Origin: Azovibrio restrictus DSM 23866
GTDB taxonomy: Bacteria; Pseudomonadota; Gammaproteobacteria; Burkholderiales; Rhodocyclaceae
Assembly: GCF_000429665.1 (NCBI RefSeq)
Contig: NZ_AUCH01000001.1
Coordinates: 62,001-126,000, forward strand
Direction: 5' to 3'
Length of the DNA: 64,000 bases
Part shown: one piece after another, positions 43,931 to 52,678 of the stretch
Position numbering within the stretch: position 1 is the stretch's first letter
Layout: each line of letters opens with the position of its first letter
Notes under the pieces: model-generated
What the model saw: only the letters and a program-made list of their open reading frames with translations
Databases searched by the model: none
What the model was told of the DNA's origin: nothing
Position numbers and translations under genes: made by a program

Positions 43931-44296
43931 TCAGAGGGTATGGGTGGGCCGGGTGGAATTGAGCACCCCGGCCAGCAGCCCTTCTATCTTGCGCCGGGCC
44001 TCCTGGCCGCTTTCATCGGCGTTGAAGTGGATGCCTATCCCCTGGGCCCGGTTGTTCTGGGCTCCGGCAGGGGTGGTCCACACCACCTTGCCGGCAATGG
44101 GCAGCTTGGCCGGATCCTCCATCAGGGACAAGAGCATGAACACCTCGTCACCCAGGGCGTAATTGCGGGTGGTGGGAATGAAGATGCCGCCATTCTTGAG
44201 CATCGGCATGAAGGCCGCGTAGAGGGCGGACTTGGAGTTGATGTTCAGGGAAAGTACGCTGGGACGAGGCGTTGCGGCTTTTGCAGGTTGACTCAT
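43931..44296 (-). CDS. pilZ: PilZ-domain protein of the non-canonical (PilZ/XC1028) type
   Basis: 121 residues. LSLNINSKSALYAAFMPMLKNGGIFIPT begins the barrel and GVVHFN-like QGIGIHFNADESG ends it. The RxxxR and (D/N)xSxxG c-di-GMP signature is not present in canonical form, as in PilZ itself, which works in type IV pilus assembly. It lies between holB and tatD, the classical holB-pilZ-tatD order. Confidence 0.85.
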   Translation of the reverse strand: MSQPAKAATPRPSVLSLNINSKSALYAAFMPMLKNGGIFIPTTRNYALGDEVFMLLSLMEDPAKLPIAGKVVWTTPAGAQNNRAQGIGIHFNADESGQEARRKIEGLLAGVLNSTRPTHTL

Positions 44297-44305
44297 TATT
44301 GGCTT

Positions 44306-45334
44306 TCACTCCACGAACAGGGCGCGATAGCTGAAAAAAAACTGTTCCAGAAAGAGGCGGACATTGAGAGGGTGCTCACTTTCGCGCCTCAGTTTCAGTA
44401 GCTGGCGATAGAAACGGACCAGCTTCACCGGATTGCTCTTACCGGCCAAGGCCTCGATTCTAGCGCGTTGCTGCATATAAAAACGAATCGGCAGCCCCTG
44501 AACCGCCAGATTCAGGTCCACCAGCCACTTCTGGGACCAATCCACCAGCTGGGGCAAGGGATTTTCTCCCTTCACCGCCTTCAGGGTCTTTTCCAGGGAC
44601 GCGGCCGTGGCGATCACCTCCAGCCGCCCCCCCTGCCCCAGGGCCTGGGTCAGGGATTCCATCCAGTCGCTCCCGGTCTTTTCCGCCAGCCCCAGCGCCA
44701 GGCCCGGGGCCCCCCCGGCCAGGGCCAGCCAGGTTTCCGCGTCACTGACACCGGCCGCCGTCAGGAAGCGCACGGCGGACTCCCGGGACGGCAAACCTAC
44801 AGGCAGGGACTGACAGCGGCTACGCAAGGTGGGCAACAAGCGCATGGGCTCATTGGAAACCAATAAAAACAATGTACCTGGCGGCGGTTCTTCAAGTACT
44901 TTAAGAATTGCATTGGCCGCATTGCGGTTCAGGGTTTCAGCCGGATGCACAAGAATGATGCGCAGCCCCTGCCGGTGAGTTCCCACTGCGAAGAAGTCGT
45001 CCAGCTCCCGCACCTGATCGATGGTGATCTGCTGTCCGCCGCGCTTGGCCTTGTCGCCGGCCTCGCCCCCCTCCTCCGCCAGCCGCTGGGCCTCCGGCTG
45101 CAGGACGCGGAAATCCGGGTGGTTGCCCTGTTCGAACCAGCGGCAGGCCAGGCAGCTGCCACAGGCCCGGCCATCCGGCTGAGGCATTTCACACAGCAAA
45201 CCGGCGGCAAAAGCCGTGGCCAGCTCCACCTTGCCCAACCCCCGGACCCCGCTGAGCAACAGGGCGTGGGGCAGCTTGGCGCGCCAGTCCTGCAGGCGCT
45301 GCCAGCTGCCGGCATGGAGCTCGATGCTGTTCAT
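44306..45334 (-). CDS. holB: DNA polymerase III subunit delta'
   Basis: 342 residues, an AAA+ clamp-loader subunit. The degenerate P-loop region is LLSGVRGLGKVELATAFAAGLLC, a zinc module is CGSCLACRWFEQGNHPDF, and the sensor region is ILKVLEEPPPGTLFLLVSNEP followed by LPTLRSRCQSL. It overlaps tmk by 4 bp. Complete length. Confidence 0.93.
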   Translation of the reverse strand: MNSIELHAGSWQRLQDWRAKLPHALLLSGVRGLGKVELATAFAAGLLCEMPQPDGRACGSCLACRWFEQGNHPDFRVLQPEAQRLAEEGGEAGDKAKRGGQQITIDQVRELDDFFAVGTHRQGLRIILVHPAETLNRNAANAILKVLEEPPPGTLFLLVSNEPMRLLPTLRSRCQSLPVGLPSRESAVRFLTAAGVSDAETWLALAGGAPGLALGLAEKTGSDWMESLTQALGQGGRLEVIATAASLEKTLKAVKGENPLPQLVDWSQKWLVDLNLAVQGLPIRFYMQQRARIEALAGKSNPVKLVRFYRQLLKLRRESEHPLNVRLFLEQFFFSYRALFVE

Positions 45335-45945
45335 GCCCCGGCCGCCAGCAGCAGTTGTTCCAGTTGCAGGCGGATTACTTCCAGAGGCTGCTCCCCGTCG
45401 ATGACGCGAAAGCGCTGGGCGTGAGCTGCAGCCCGATCCAGATAGGCGAGGCGCACCCGCTCATGGAATTGGGCCTGCTCTTGCTCGAACCTGTCCAGAT
45501 GCCGGTTGGCCAGGGCGATACGGCTCCGGGCCACGGCACAGGGCACGTCGAACAGCAGGGTCAGGTCCGGCTGGCAATCCCCATGGACCCACTGCTCCAG
45601 CTGGGCCAGCTTGTGCCGGTCCAGCCCCCGGCCTCCGCCCTGGTAGGCGTGGGTGGCATCGGTGAAGCGGTCGCAGACCACCCATTCGCCCCGGGCCAGG
45701 GCCGGCAGGATGACCTGGGCCAGATGTTCCCGGCGGGCGGCGAACATCAGCAGGGTCTCGGTTTCCAGGTGCATGGGTTCGGCCAGCAGCCATTCCCGCA
45801 GTTTTTCTCCCAGGGGCGTACCGCCGGGCTCCCGGGTAGAGACCACCTGGTGCCCCCGGCCCCGCAGGAACTCCACCAGCCATTCCACATGGCTGCTCTT
45901 GCCGGCACCATCTATGCCTTCCAGGGTAATGAATCTGCCGCTCAC
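45331..45945 (-). CDS. tmk: thymidylate kinase
   Basis: About 204 residues. It phosphorylates dTMP to dTDP. The P-loop is ITLEGIDGAGKSSH, the DR motif is VVCDRFTDATHAYQGGGRG and the lid region follows LTLLFDVP. I chose the GTG at 45945 because GGAG lies 5 bases upstream and it gives the normal N-terminus (fMet-SGRFITLEG); an in-frame TTG at 45960 would add five residues. It follows mltG by 15 bp and overlaps holB by 4 bp. Confidence 0.94.
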   Translation of the reverse strand: MSGRFITLEGIDGAGKSSHVEWLVEFLRGRGHQVVSTREPGGTPLGEKLREWLLAEPMHLETETLLMFAARREHLAQVILPALARGEWVVCDRFTDATHAYQGGGRGLDRHKLAQLEQWVHGDCQPDLTLLFDVPCAVARSRIALANRHLDRFEQEQAQFHERVRLAYLDRAAAHAQRFRVIDGEQPLEVIRLQLEQLLLAAGA

Positions 45946-45960
45946 GGGTGCTCCGTTCAA

Positions 45961-46956
45961 TCAACGACCGCGCCGCTGGTAGCGGTTCACGGCCTGGTTA
46001 TGTTCATCCAGGGATGCGGAAAAATGGCTGCTGCCGTCGCCCCGCGCCACGAAATAGAGGGCATTGGTGCGGGCCGGGTGCAGGGCCGCCCGCAGGGAAG
46101 CCAGGCTGGGCATGGCGATGGGCGTGGGCGGCAGGCCGACGCGGGTATAGGTGTTGTGGGGGGTATCGGTCTGCAGGTCCACCTTGCGCAGGTTGCCATC
46201 GAAACGCTCCCCCAGACCATAGATCACCGTGGGATCGGTCTGCAGGCGCATGCCCTGGCGCAGGCGATTGACAAACACCCCGGCCACCAGGGGCCGGTCC
46301 GCCTCCACGCCGGTCTCCTTCTCCACGATGGAGGCCATGATCAGGGCTTCGTAGGCATTGCGGTAGGGCAGCCCCGGGTCCCGGGCAGCCCATTCCCGCT
46401 CCAGGTGTTTCTGCATGGCCTTGGCCGCCCGGGCCAGGAGTTCCAGGTCGGAGGAATACTTGTCCACCAAGTAGGTATCGGGAAAGAACATGCCCTCCGC
46501 CGCCTGACCCGCCAGGCCCAGGCGGGCCATCAGCTCCGCTTCGGAAAGCTGCCCGGCCAGGAGTTCAAGGCCGGGCTGACGAGCCATCTGGGCCCGCCAC
46601 TGGCGGAAGGTCCAGCCCTCCACCAGCCGCAGCTCCAGCTGCAGCACCTTGCCCTGGACCAGGGTATCGAGCAACTGTTCCGGGGTGATGCCCCTTTCGA
46701 TGCCATAGGTCCCCGCCCGGATCGCCCCTTCCTTGCCCAGCAGACGGGCCGCCAGGACCAGCAGATCCGGCTGCACCGGCACCCCGGCCTGATCCAGAAC
46801 CCGGGCCACGGCGCGCAAACCGCTGCCCTGGGCCACCCGGAATTCCACCGTGGCCGCAGGCAGCTCCAGGGGGCGGGTGAACCAGACGTAAAAAGCACCG
46901 CCGGCCAGGACGCCAAGGAGGATGCAAAAAACCAGGGTACGCAGCAGAAACTTCAC
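45961..46956 (-). CDS. mltG: endolytic murein transglycosylase MltG
   Basis: 331 residues. A single N-terminal TM helix (about 5-25) precedes a YceG-like periplasmic domain with the catalytic Glu in ALIMASIVEKETG and DPTVIYGLG, PHNTYTRVGLPPTPIAMPS near the C-terminus. It cleaves nascent glycan strands, setting their length. It starts with GTG. It leads the mltG-tmk-holB-pilZ-tatD operon. Confidence 0.95.
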   Translation of the reverse strand: MKFLLRTLVFCILLGVLAGGAFYVWFTRPLELPAATVEFRVAQGSGLRAVARVLDQAGVPVQPDLLVLAARLLGKEGAIRAGTYGIERGITPEQLLDTLVQGKVLQLELRLVEGWTFRQWRAQMARQPGLELLAGQLSEAELMARLGLAGQAAEGMFFPDTYLVDKYSSDLELLARAAKAMQKHLEREWAARDPGLPYRNAYEALIMASIVEKETGVEADRPLVAGVFVNRLRQGMRLQTDPTVIYGLGERFDGNLRKVDLQTDTPHNTYTRVGLPPTPIAMPSLASLRAALHPARTNALYFVARGDGSSHFSASLDEHNQAVNRYQRRGR

Positions 46957-47045
46957 GACAGGATCAGGTCAAAGAGACAGGCCGCCCGGCCCGGCTGTGG
47001 AGGGAACGGGCGCTATAATAGCCCAAACCCCTTACGCGAGGTCCC

Positions 47046-48071
47046 ATGAATCCCCAAGCCAACCCCTGGCTGCAAGCCCTGGGCGCCGCTGGCGCCCGCT
47101 TCAATCCGGACAACACGGAAATCCTGGACTTCGGTCAGCCCGGCCAGGAACTGCAGCAAGCCGCCACCGGCTCCATCCTGGTTCCCCTGCTCCAGCTGGC
47201 CTGCATCGAAGCCGGCGGTCCCGATGCCAAATCCTTCCTGCACAGCCAGTTCACCAACGATGTGAACCACCTCCAGCCCGGCCAGGCCCAGCTCTCGTCC
47301 TGGTGTAACGCCAAGGGACGGATGCAGGCCAGCTTCATCAACTATCCCCTGGAGCAGAGCTACCGCCTGCTGATGGCCGCCGAACTGGTGCCTCCCATCT
47401 TGAAACGCCTGCAGATGTTCGTGCTGCGCTCCCAGGTGCAGCTAGCCGATCTGTCCGGGCAGCTGGGTCACCTGGGCCTGGCCGGAACAGCTGCTGCCCC
47501 GGCCCTGGCCGCCGCCGGCCTGCCGGTGCCCGACGCGCCCATGAGTACGGCAGTCCAGGACCAGGTCTGCGTCATCCGCCTGGCGGATGGCCGCTTCATC
47601 GTGGCGGCTCCTCAAGAAATCCTGCCCACCCTGTGGCAACAACTCTCCGCCCACCTCCCTGCCGCCGGCCTGCCCGCCTGGCACTGGCTGGACGTTCAGG
47701 CCGCCCTACCCTGGGTTACCGGCGCCACCCGGGAGGAATTCGTGCCCCAGATGGCCGATTTCGAAAAGATGGGCGGGGTCAGTTTCCACAAGGGCTGCTA
47801 CCCGGGTCAGGAAGTGGTGGCCCGCACCCAGTATCTGGGCAAGGTCAAACGCCATCTCTACCGCCTGAAGAGCCCCGTGCCCCTGGCTGCCGGCGAGCAT
47901 CTGCACTCCCCGGCCAGTCCCGACCAGGCCGCAGGCCAGGTGCTGGTCTGCGCCCCTGACCCTGCCGGCGCCTACGTGGCCCTGGCCGTGGTTTTAGCCC
48001 CCGGGGCCGAGGACCTGCACCAGGGCGATGCCAGCGGCCCGCTGCTGGAGGCCGTGGCCGTCAATCCCTGA
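47046..48071 (+). CDS. ygfZ: folate-binding YgfZ/GcvT-like protein
   Basis: 341 residues. The tetrahydrofolate-binding GcvT-like fold carries the family's KGCYxGQE motif, here FHKGCYPGQEVVARTQYLGKVKRHLYRL, containing the essential Cys. YgfZ helps maintain Fe-S enzymes such as MiaB. It diverges from mltG with a TATAAT at 47014-47019 between them. The NRDE-family gene follows after 10 bp. Confidence 0.93.
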   Translation: MNPQANPWLQALGAAGARFNPDNTEILDFGQPGQELQQAATGSILVPLLQLACIEAGGPDAKSFLHSQFTNDVNHLQPGQAQLSSWCNAKGRMQASFINYPLEQSYRLLMAAELVPPILKRLQMFVLRSQVQLADLSGQLGHLGLAGTAAAPALAAAGLPVPDAPMSTAVQDQVCVIRLADGRFIVAAPQEILPTLWQQLSAHLPAAGLPAWHWLDVQAALPWVTGATREEFVPQMADFEKMGGVSFHKGCYPGQEVVARTQYLGKVKRHLYRLKSPVPLAAGEHLHSPASPDQAAGQVLVCAPDPAGAYVALAVVLAPGAEDLHQGDASGPLLEAVAVNP

Positions 48072-48081
48072 GGGCTCCCCG

Positions 48082-48849
48082 ATGTGCCTGATTCTGGTGG
48101 CCTGGCAGGTGCATCGGGACTATCCCCTGGTCCTGGCGGCCAACCGGGACGAATACTACCGCCGCCCCACCCTGCCCCTGGCGCCCTGGGAGGAAGCCCC
48201 GGACATCCTCGGCGGGCGGGACCTGGAAGCCGGCGGCAGCTGGCTGGCCTGCCACCGGAACGGCCGCTTTGCCGCAGTCACCAATGTCCGCCAGGGCCGC
48301 CCCGAAGCCGCCCCCCGCTCCCGAGGCGCGCTTATTGGAAACTACCTCAAGAACCACACCCAGGCAGATGAATTCATTAAAGAAATTGAACCGGACTCCT
48401 ACGGCGGCCTGAACCTGCTCCTAGGGGACCGGGAACGTCTTCTTTACTGGAGCAACCGCAACGGCAGGCAGCCGCAAGCCCTGAAGCCAGGCATCTACGG
48501 TCTCTCCAATCACCAGCTGGAAACCCCCTGGCCCAAGCTGCTGGCCGCCAAACAAGCCTTCGAACAGGCCCTGGAACAGCTACCGGCCACGGAACCCTTC
48601 TTCGCGCTGCTGGCCAACCGGGAACGGGCTACCGACGGGGAACTGCCGGACACGGGCATTCCCCTGGACAAGGAACGCATGCTTTCGGCCATTTTCGTGA
48701 GTTCGGAAGATTACGGCACCCGGGCATCAACCCTGGTCCTGGGCCACAGGCAGGGGGGCTTCACCCTGCAGGAACGCAGTTTCGGCCCTGGCGGCAGCTA
48801 CTTGGGAGAACAACGGGCTCAGGCTTCGGTGATGTCCACCGGGGTGTAA
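48082..48849 (+). CDS. TANGO2/NRDE-family protein
   Basis: 255 residues. MCLILVAWQVHRDYPLVLAANRDEYYRRP has the Cys2 and the NRDE signature; GGRDLEAGGSWLACHRNGRFAAVTNVR and YGLSNHQLETPWPK follow. The family has an Ntn-hydrolase-like fold; TANGO2 homologues are linked to heme handling, but no activity is settled. It is cotranscribed with ygfZ. Its last 31 bp overlap the convergent L,D-transpeptidase gene. Confidence 0.9.
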   Translation: MCLILVAWQVHRDYPLVLAANRDEYYRRPTLPLAPWEEAPDILGGRDLEAGGSWLACHRNGRFAAVTNVRQGRPEAAPRSRGALIGNYLKNHTQADEFIKEIEPDSYGGLNLLLGDRERLLYWSNRNGRQPQALKPGIYGLSNHQLETPWPKLLAAKQAFEQALEQLPATEPFFALLANRERATDGELPDTGIPLDKERMLSAIFVSSEDYGTRASTLVLGHRQGGFTLQERSFGPGGSYLGEQRAQASVMSTGV

Positions 48850-49295
48850 GGAGGCACCAGGTCGAAGAGCTCCAGGATGTCCCGGTTGCGCATGCGGATG
48901 CAGCCATGGGATTGGGCCTCCCCCATGGGCGCCTGCTCGCTGGTGCCATGGATGTAGATGTAGCGGCGCATGGTATCCACCTCTCCCAGACGGTTGCAGC
49001 CGGGCTCACAGCCGGACAGCCAGAGGATGCGGGTCAGGATCCAGTCCCGTCCGGGATAGGCGGCATCCAGCTCCGGGGACCAGATTTCCCCCGTGGGCCG
49101 CCGCCCGGAAAACACCGTAAACAATGGACAGCCGGCCCCGATCTTGGCCCGCACCAGATGCCGCCCCCGGGGCGTCTGGTAACTGCCCTGCCGCTCCCCG
49201 GCGCCCCGGGCCCCCGTGGACACCGGATAACGGCGCAGCAGCTCCCCCGCGTCATCGAGCAATTCCAGGGTCTGGGCCGCCAGGGAGATGCGCAT
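48819..49295 (-). CDS. L,D-transpeptidase (YkuD domain) without signal peptide
   Basis: 158 residues, essentially a YkuD domain alone. The catalytic motif is IHGTSEQAPMGEAQSHGCIRM with the nucleophilic Cys. It begins MRISLAAQTLELLDDAGELLRRYPVSTG and has no export signal or TM helix. This makes the enzyme's access to peptidoglycan unclear, although the short form is common in this class. Its ATG overlaps the tadA stop (ATGA). Confidence 0.88.
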   Translation of the reverse strand: MRISLAAQTLELLDDAGELLRRYPVSTGARGAGERQGSYQTPRGRHLVRAKIGAGCPLFTVFSGRRPTGEIWSPELDAAYPGRDWILTRILWLSGCEPGCNRLGEVDTMRRYIYIHGTSEQAPMGEAQSHGCIRMRNRDILELFDLVPPYTPVDITEA

Positions 49296-49771
49296 CAGCA
49301 CGGGCAATCCTCCACCCGCTTGCGCCGCCGGGCCGCAAAGAAATCGCTCAGGAGGCGGCTGCATTCCTCCGCCAGCACCCCGCCCACCACCTCCGCGTGA
49401 TGGTTCAGGCGGGTTTCCGCAAACAGGTCCAGGATGCTGCCATGGACGCCGGTCTTGGGGTCCCGGGCGCCGTAGATCACCCGGGCGATGCGGGCATGCA
49501 TGATGGCCCCGGCGCACATGGCGCAGGGTTCCAGGGTGACGAACAGTTCGCACCCGGGCAGGCGGTAGTTGCCCAGATTCCGGGCAGCATCCCGCAGGGC
49601 CGCCACCTCGGCGTGGGCGGTGGGATCGTGGTCGCCGATGGGGGAATTGAAGCCCCGGCCCACGATCACCCCCTGCCGCACCACAATAGCCCCCACGGGC
49701 ACCTCGCCCAGGCAGCCGGCAGCCTCAGCCTGGGACAGGGCCTCGCGCATGAAGAATTCGTCGCTCATCAT
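49295..49771 (-). CDS. tadA: tRNA-specific adenosine deaminase TadA
   Basis: 158 residues. It converts A34 to inosine in tRNA-Arg(ACG). The zinc site is intact: TAHAEVAALRDA (His, and the catalytic Glu) and LEPCAMCAGAIMHARI (two Cys). Two consecutive ATGs (49771, 49768) could start it; the second overlaps the stop of the DUF2062 gene. Coupled to the L,D-transpeptidase downstream. Confidence 0.93.
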   Translation of the reverse strand: MMSDEFFMREALSQAEAAGCLGEVPVGAIVVRQGVIVGRGFNSPIGDHDPTAHAEVAALRDAARNLGNYRLPGCELFVTLEPCAMCAGAIMHARIARVIYGARDPKTGVHGSILDLFAETRLNHHAEVVGGVLAEECSRLLSDFFAARRRKRVEDCPC

Positions 49772-50319
49772 GGCAGTTGCACCATCCTTCTCCGGCGCAC
49801 CCGCTGGCGCCAGGCCCACCAGATTTTCAGGCGCCAGATCCAGGACACCAGCAGATAGGCGCCCAGCCCCCCGAGGGCGGCAAAGATGCCCAGCCCCAGC
49901 AGCAGCGGCTTGCCCAGGCCGGTGATCTTGTCCCAGATGCTTTCCTGATCGGCACCCTCTTCCCCGGCGGCGGCCCCGGGGAGCGGCGGAGGCGCTGCAT
50001 CCTCACCCAGCAGGGTGGCCCCCACCTGGTAGGCCAGATAATAGATGGGACCGAAAGTCACCGGATTGGTCACCAGGGTGCTGGCCACAGCGGTCGGCAC
50101 ATTGGCCCGCAGCAGCACGGCAAAAGCGGCCGAAAAGGGAATCTGGGCAATGGGAATCAGGAGACCGAAGAAGATGCCCAGCCCCAGGCCCACGGCGATG
50201 CCCCGGCGGGAAAAGTGCCACAGGCGCGGATGCTTCAGGGCAGGCCCCAGCCAGCGCAGGCCCCAGGTGTTGGCGAGGCGGTCCGGGTCCGGCAGGAAGC
50301 GCTTGAAAAATTGGCTCAT
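49768..50319 (-). CDS. DUF2062 family membrane protein
   Basis: 183 residues with two or three TM helices. The family stretch is GIAVGLGLGIFFGLLIPIAQIPFSAAFAVLLRANVPTAVASTLVTNPVTFGPIYYLAY. The central loop is acidic and Pro-rich, and the C-terminal tail is very basic (WAWRQRVRRRRM). The function is unknown; it is first in a DUF2062-tadA-ldt run. Confidence 0.85.
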   Translation of the reverse strand: MSQFFKRFLPDPDRLANTWGLRWLGPALKHPRLWHFSRRGIAVGLGLGIFFGLLIPIAQIPFSAAFAVLLRANVPTAVASTLVTNPVTFGPIYYLAYQVGATLLGEDAAPPPLPGAAAGEEGADQESIWDKITGLGKPLLLGLGIFAALGGLGAYLLVSWIWRLKIWWAWRQRVRRRRMVQLP

Positions 50320-50511
50320 GGGGGTGTGGTGGACTCGAAAAGCCCGGTCAGGAAGAGGTCAGCCCCACCCGCCAGCAGGTTGCAAAAAAGGCGCTACGAT
50401 AGCCCCAATCGGGACGCCACTCAAGGGCCGCGCCCCTTGCTGCAGCGGGGGGCCACCAGGTCTGGGAGTGGAAAAACCCGGGCCAGGTTCCCGCCCCTGG
50501 CACCAGCAAAC

Positions 50512-50910
50512 TCAAGCGTCGGGAAAAATACCGTCCACGTAGTACCAGCGCCCCTCTTGGAGCCGGAAACGACTGCGCTCCCGGAGCCGGTGGGCCCGCC
50601 CTCCCACCTTGTAGCGGGCCACGAATTCCACCTCCCCCTCGCCCCCCTTCGGCACAGGCGCCTGCACAACCTCCAGCCCCAGCCAGCGCACCGCATCTTC
50701 ACCCAGACCCAGGGGCCCCGGGCGGGTACCCGGATGCCAGGTTTCCAGCAGATACGCTTCCAGCCCCAGGACGTAGGCCCCATAGCGGGAGCGCATCAGG
50801 GCTTCCGGGGTGACGGCCGGCACCCCCTGGTGCAAGGGCCCGCAACAGGCCTCGTAGCTGTTGCCACTGCCGCAGGGACAGCCCCCGCTCTGAGTTTTCT
50901 GGCGCCCCAT
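50512..50910 (-). CDS. YchJ-family protein with SEC-C zinc motif
   Basis: 132 residues. The zinc-binding SEC-C-like N-terminus is CPCGSGNSYEACCGPLHQG. It is followed by the YchJ NTF2-like domain: TPEALMRSRYGAYVLGLEAYLLETWHP, VEFVARYKVGGRAHRLRERSRFRLQEGRWYYVDG. Function unknown. The start shares a base with the stop of the upstream transporter gene (TGATG), so the two are coupled. Confidence 0.88.
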   Translation of the reverse strand: MGRQKTQSGGCPCGSGNSYEACCGPLHQGVPAVTPEALMRSRYGAYVLGLEAYLLETWHPGTRPGPLGLGEDAVRWLGLEVVQAPVPKGGEGEVEFVARYKVGGRAHRLRERSRFRLQEGRWYYVDGIFPDA

Positions 50911-52265
50911 CAGCCTATCCCTCCCAGCACATGCAGGAACACCAGGACGATCCCCAGAGGCGCCAGATAACGCAGCACCCGGTACCAGGCGGAGAAAGCG
51001 CCGTCCGGCAGGCGCATCTCCTCCTGCACTGGCGCCCGGCCCATGGCCCAGCCGACGAACAGGGCTATGGCCAGACCGGACAGGGGCATCAGGATGCGGC
51101 TGGTGAGGAAATCCAGAAGCTCGAAGAGGTTGAGCCCGAACAGGGTGTAAGCCGACCAGTTGTTGAAGGACAGGCAGACCCCCAGCCCCAGGAACCAGAC
51201 AGCCAGCCCCGTGCCCCAGGCCGCCGGCCCCCGACGGATGCCCAGACGCTCGGTGAGCCAGGCCACGAAGGGTTCCACCAGGGAAATGGCGGAAGTCCAG
51301 GCGGCAAAGAGCACCAGGATGAAGAAGAAGATGGCGAACACCTGTCCCCCCGGCATGGCCGAAAAGGCCAAGGGCAGGGTCTGCAGGATCAGCCCGGGAC
51401 CGGAAGCCGGCTCCAGCCCCTGGGCGAAGGTCAGGGAAAAGATCGCCAGGCCCGCCAGCAGCCCCACCAGGGTGCCCGCCAGCGCCACCCAGAGGCTGGT
51501 GGCCCCGATACTGGAATCCTGGTCCAGGTAGGACCCGTAGGCCATGATGGCCCCCATGCCCAGGCTCAGGGAAAAGAAGGCGTGCCCCACGGCCGCCAGA
51601 ATCACCCCAGGGGTCAGGTCCCCGGGCTTGAAATCGAACATGAAGTGCCAGGCCGCCCCCATGTCCCCCGCCACCCCGCCCCACAGGGTGAGCAGCACCA
51701 GGATCAGGAACAGGGCCGGCATCATCACCCGGTTGGCTTTTTCGATACCGGCGATCACGCCCCGGGCCACCACCCCCACGGTGAGGATCATGAACAGGCT
51801 GTGCCAGACCATCATCTGCCCGGGATTCCCGAGCAGGGCCTCGAAGCTGGCCCCGGCGGCCGCCGCCGTTTCGACCCGGAAACCGGTCAGGGCCTTGAAC
51901 AGGTAGTCAAGAATCCAGCCCGCCACCACGCTGTAGAAGGAAAGGATGAGCAGGGCCCCCACCACCCCGACCCAGCCCACCAGCCCCCACCAGGAAGAAC
52001 TGCGGGTTTCCCCTGCCACGTTGAGCATGGCCGACACCGGGTTGCCCCGCCCCCGTCGGCCGATCATGATTTCCGCCATCAGCAGGGGCAGACCGATCAG
52101 CAGCACGCAGACCAGATACACCAGCACGAAGGCGCTGCCCCCCTGGGAACCGGCCATGTAGGGGAACTTCCAGATATTGCCCAGGCCCACGGCGGAACCT
52201 ATGGTCACCAGGATGAAGGCCCAGCGGTTGGTCCAGGTGGAACGGAAGGAGGCAGGTTGGCTCAT
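50910..52265 (-). CDS. neurotransmitter:sodium symporter (NSS/SNF) family transporter
   Basis: 451 residues with about 11-12 TM helices. TM1 carries the family signature WAFILVTIGSAVGLGNIWKFPYMAGSQGGSAF, with the unwound Na+-binding segment. Such bacterial transporters take up amino acids with Na+; the substrate cannot be read. A 20-bp perfect palindrome lies 15 bp upstream of its ATG. It forms an operon with ychJ. Confidence 0.92.
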   Translation of the reverse strand: MSQPASFRSTWTNRWAFILVTIGSAVGLGNIWKFPYMAGSQGGSAFVLVYLVCVLLIGLPLLMAEIMIGRRGRGNPVSAMLNVAGETRSSSWWGLVGWVGVVGALLILSFYSVVAGWILDYLFKALTGFRVETAAAAGASFEALLGNPGQMMVWHSLFMILTVGVVARGVIAGIEKANRVMMPALFLILVLLTLWGGVAGDMGAAWHFMFDFKPGDLTPGVILAAVGHAFFSLSLGMGAIMAYGSYLDQDSSIGATSLWVALAGTLVGLLAGLAIFSLTFAQGLEPASGPGLILQTLPLAFSAMPGGQVFAIFFFILVLFAAWTSAISLVEPFVAWLTERLGIRRGPAAWGTGLAVWFLGLGVCLSFNNWSAYTLFGLNLFELLDFLTSRILMPLSGLAIALFVGWAMGRAPVQEEMRLPDGAFSAWYRVLRYLAPLGIVLVFLHVLGGIG

Positions 52266-52279
52266 GGGATTTCCGATAC

Positions 52280-52299
52280 TTTTGATAACGTTATCAAAA
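52280..52299. promoter_or_regulatory. perfect 20-bp palindrome upstream of the NSS transporter (putative operator)
   Basis: TTTTGATAACGTTATCAAAA is fully self-complementary. It fills most of the 34-bp gap between the 100-codon gene (whose stop it touches) and the transporter start. A sister palindrome with the same core, ATAACGTTAT, lies at 52636-52647. The central CG is typical of LacI-type operators, but no such regulator is encoded nearby. Confidence 0.75.
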
Positions 52300-52602
52300 T
52301 CAGGGCTTGCCGCGCTTGCGGCCCTGGTCCCGCTGGGTGCTTTCCTTCCAGATTCCCGCCACGGCGGCGCCCGCCGCAAAGGTCTGGTGCAGGTCGCCGC
52401 TCTCCACGGCCCTCAGCAACTGTTCCATGGCCCGCTGCAGGGCCCGTTGTTCAGCCTGGCGCCGGGCCCGGTACAGACGCATGTTCTGGCGCACCTGCTC
52501 GCCCCGGTCCGCATAACGGCTTTTGGGCCGGCCCCGGCTGCGGCCCGGGGCTTCATCCGGCAGCGCCGGGACAGAAGAAGGATCGGTACGGGAATCGGGC
52601 AT
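52300..52602 (-). CDS. small basic protein of unknown function, putative DNA-binding autoregulator
   Basis: 100 residues, strongly basic, no TM helix. The N-terminal 20 residues are disordered and acidic/Pro-rich. An AT-hook-like RSRGRPKSRYADRG follows, then a long amphipathic helix (EQVRQNMRLYRARRQAEQRALQRAMEQLLRAVESG), then a short helical stretch and a basic tail (QRDQGRKRGKP). I do not recognise the family. It is bracketed by two matching ATAACGTTAT palindromes, one in its own promoter region and one in front of the next operon, which is what a self-repressing regulator would show. No good Shine-Dalgarno precedes ATG 52602. Confidence 0.6.
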   Translation of the reverse strand: MPDSRTDPSSVPALPDEAPGRSRGRPKSRYADRGEQVRQNMRLYRARRQAEQRALQRAMEQLLRAVESGDLHQTFAAGAAVAGIWKESTQRDQGRKRGKP

Positions 52603-52635
52603 GGAACGGGAGGCCGGCGCCTGGGTTAAAATTTG

Positions 52636-52647
52636 TATAACGTTATA
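52636..52647. promoter_or_regulatory. palindrome TATAACGTTATA in a divergent promoter (putative operator)
   Basis: A perfect 12-bp palindrome sharing the core ATAACGTTAT with the site at 52280. It sits in a short A/T-rich stretch between the divergent 100-codon gene (start 52602, minus) and the GNAT gene (plus). It overlaps -10-like sequences on both strands. Confidence 0.7.
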
Positions 52648-52678
52648 TTAAATGCAGAGGCGCACCGCGCCATCCCCC

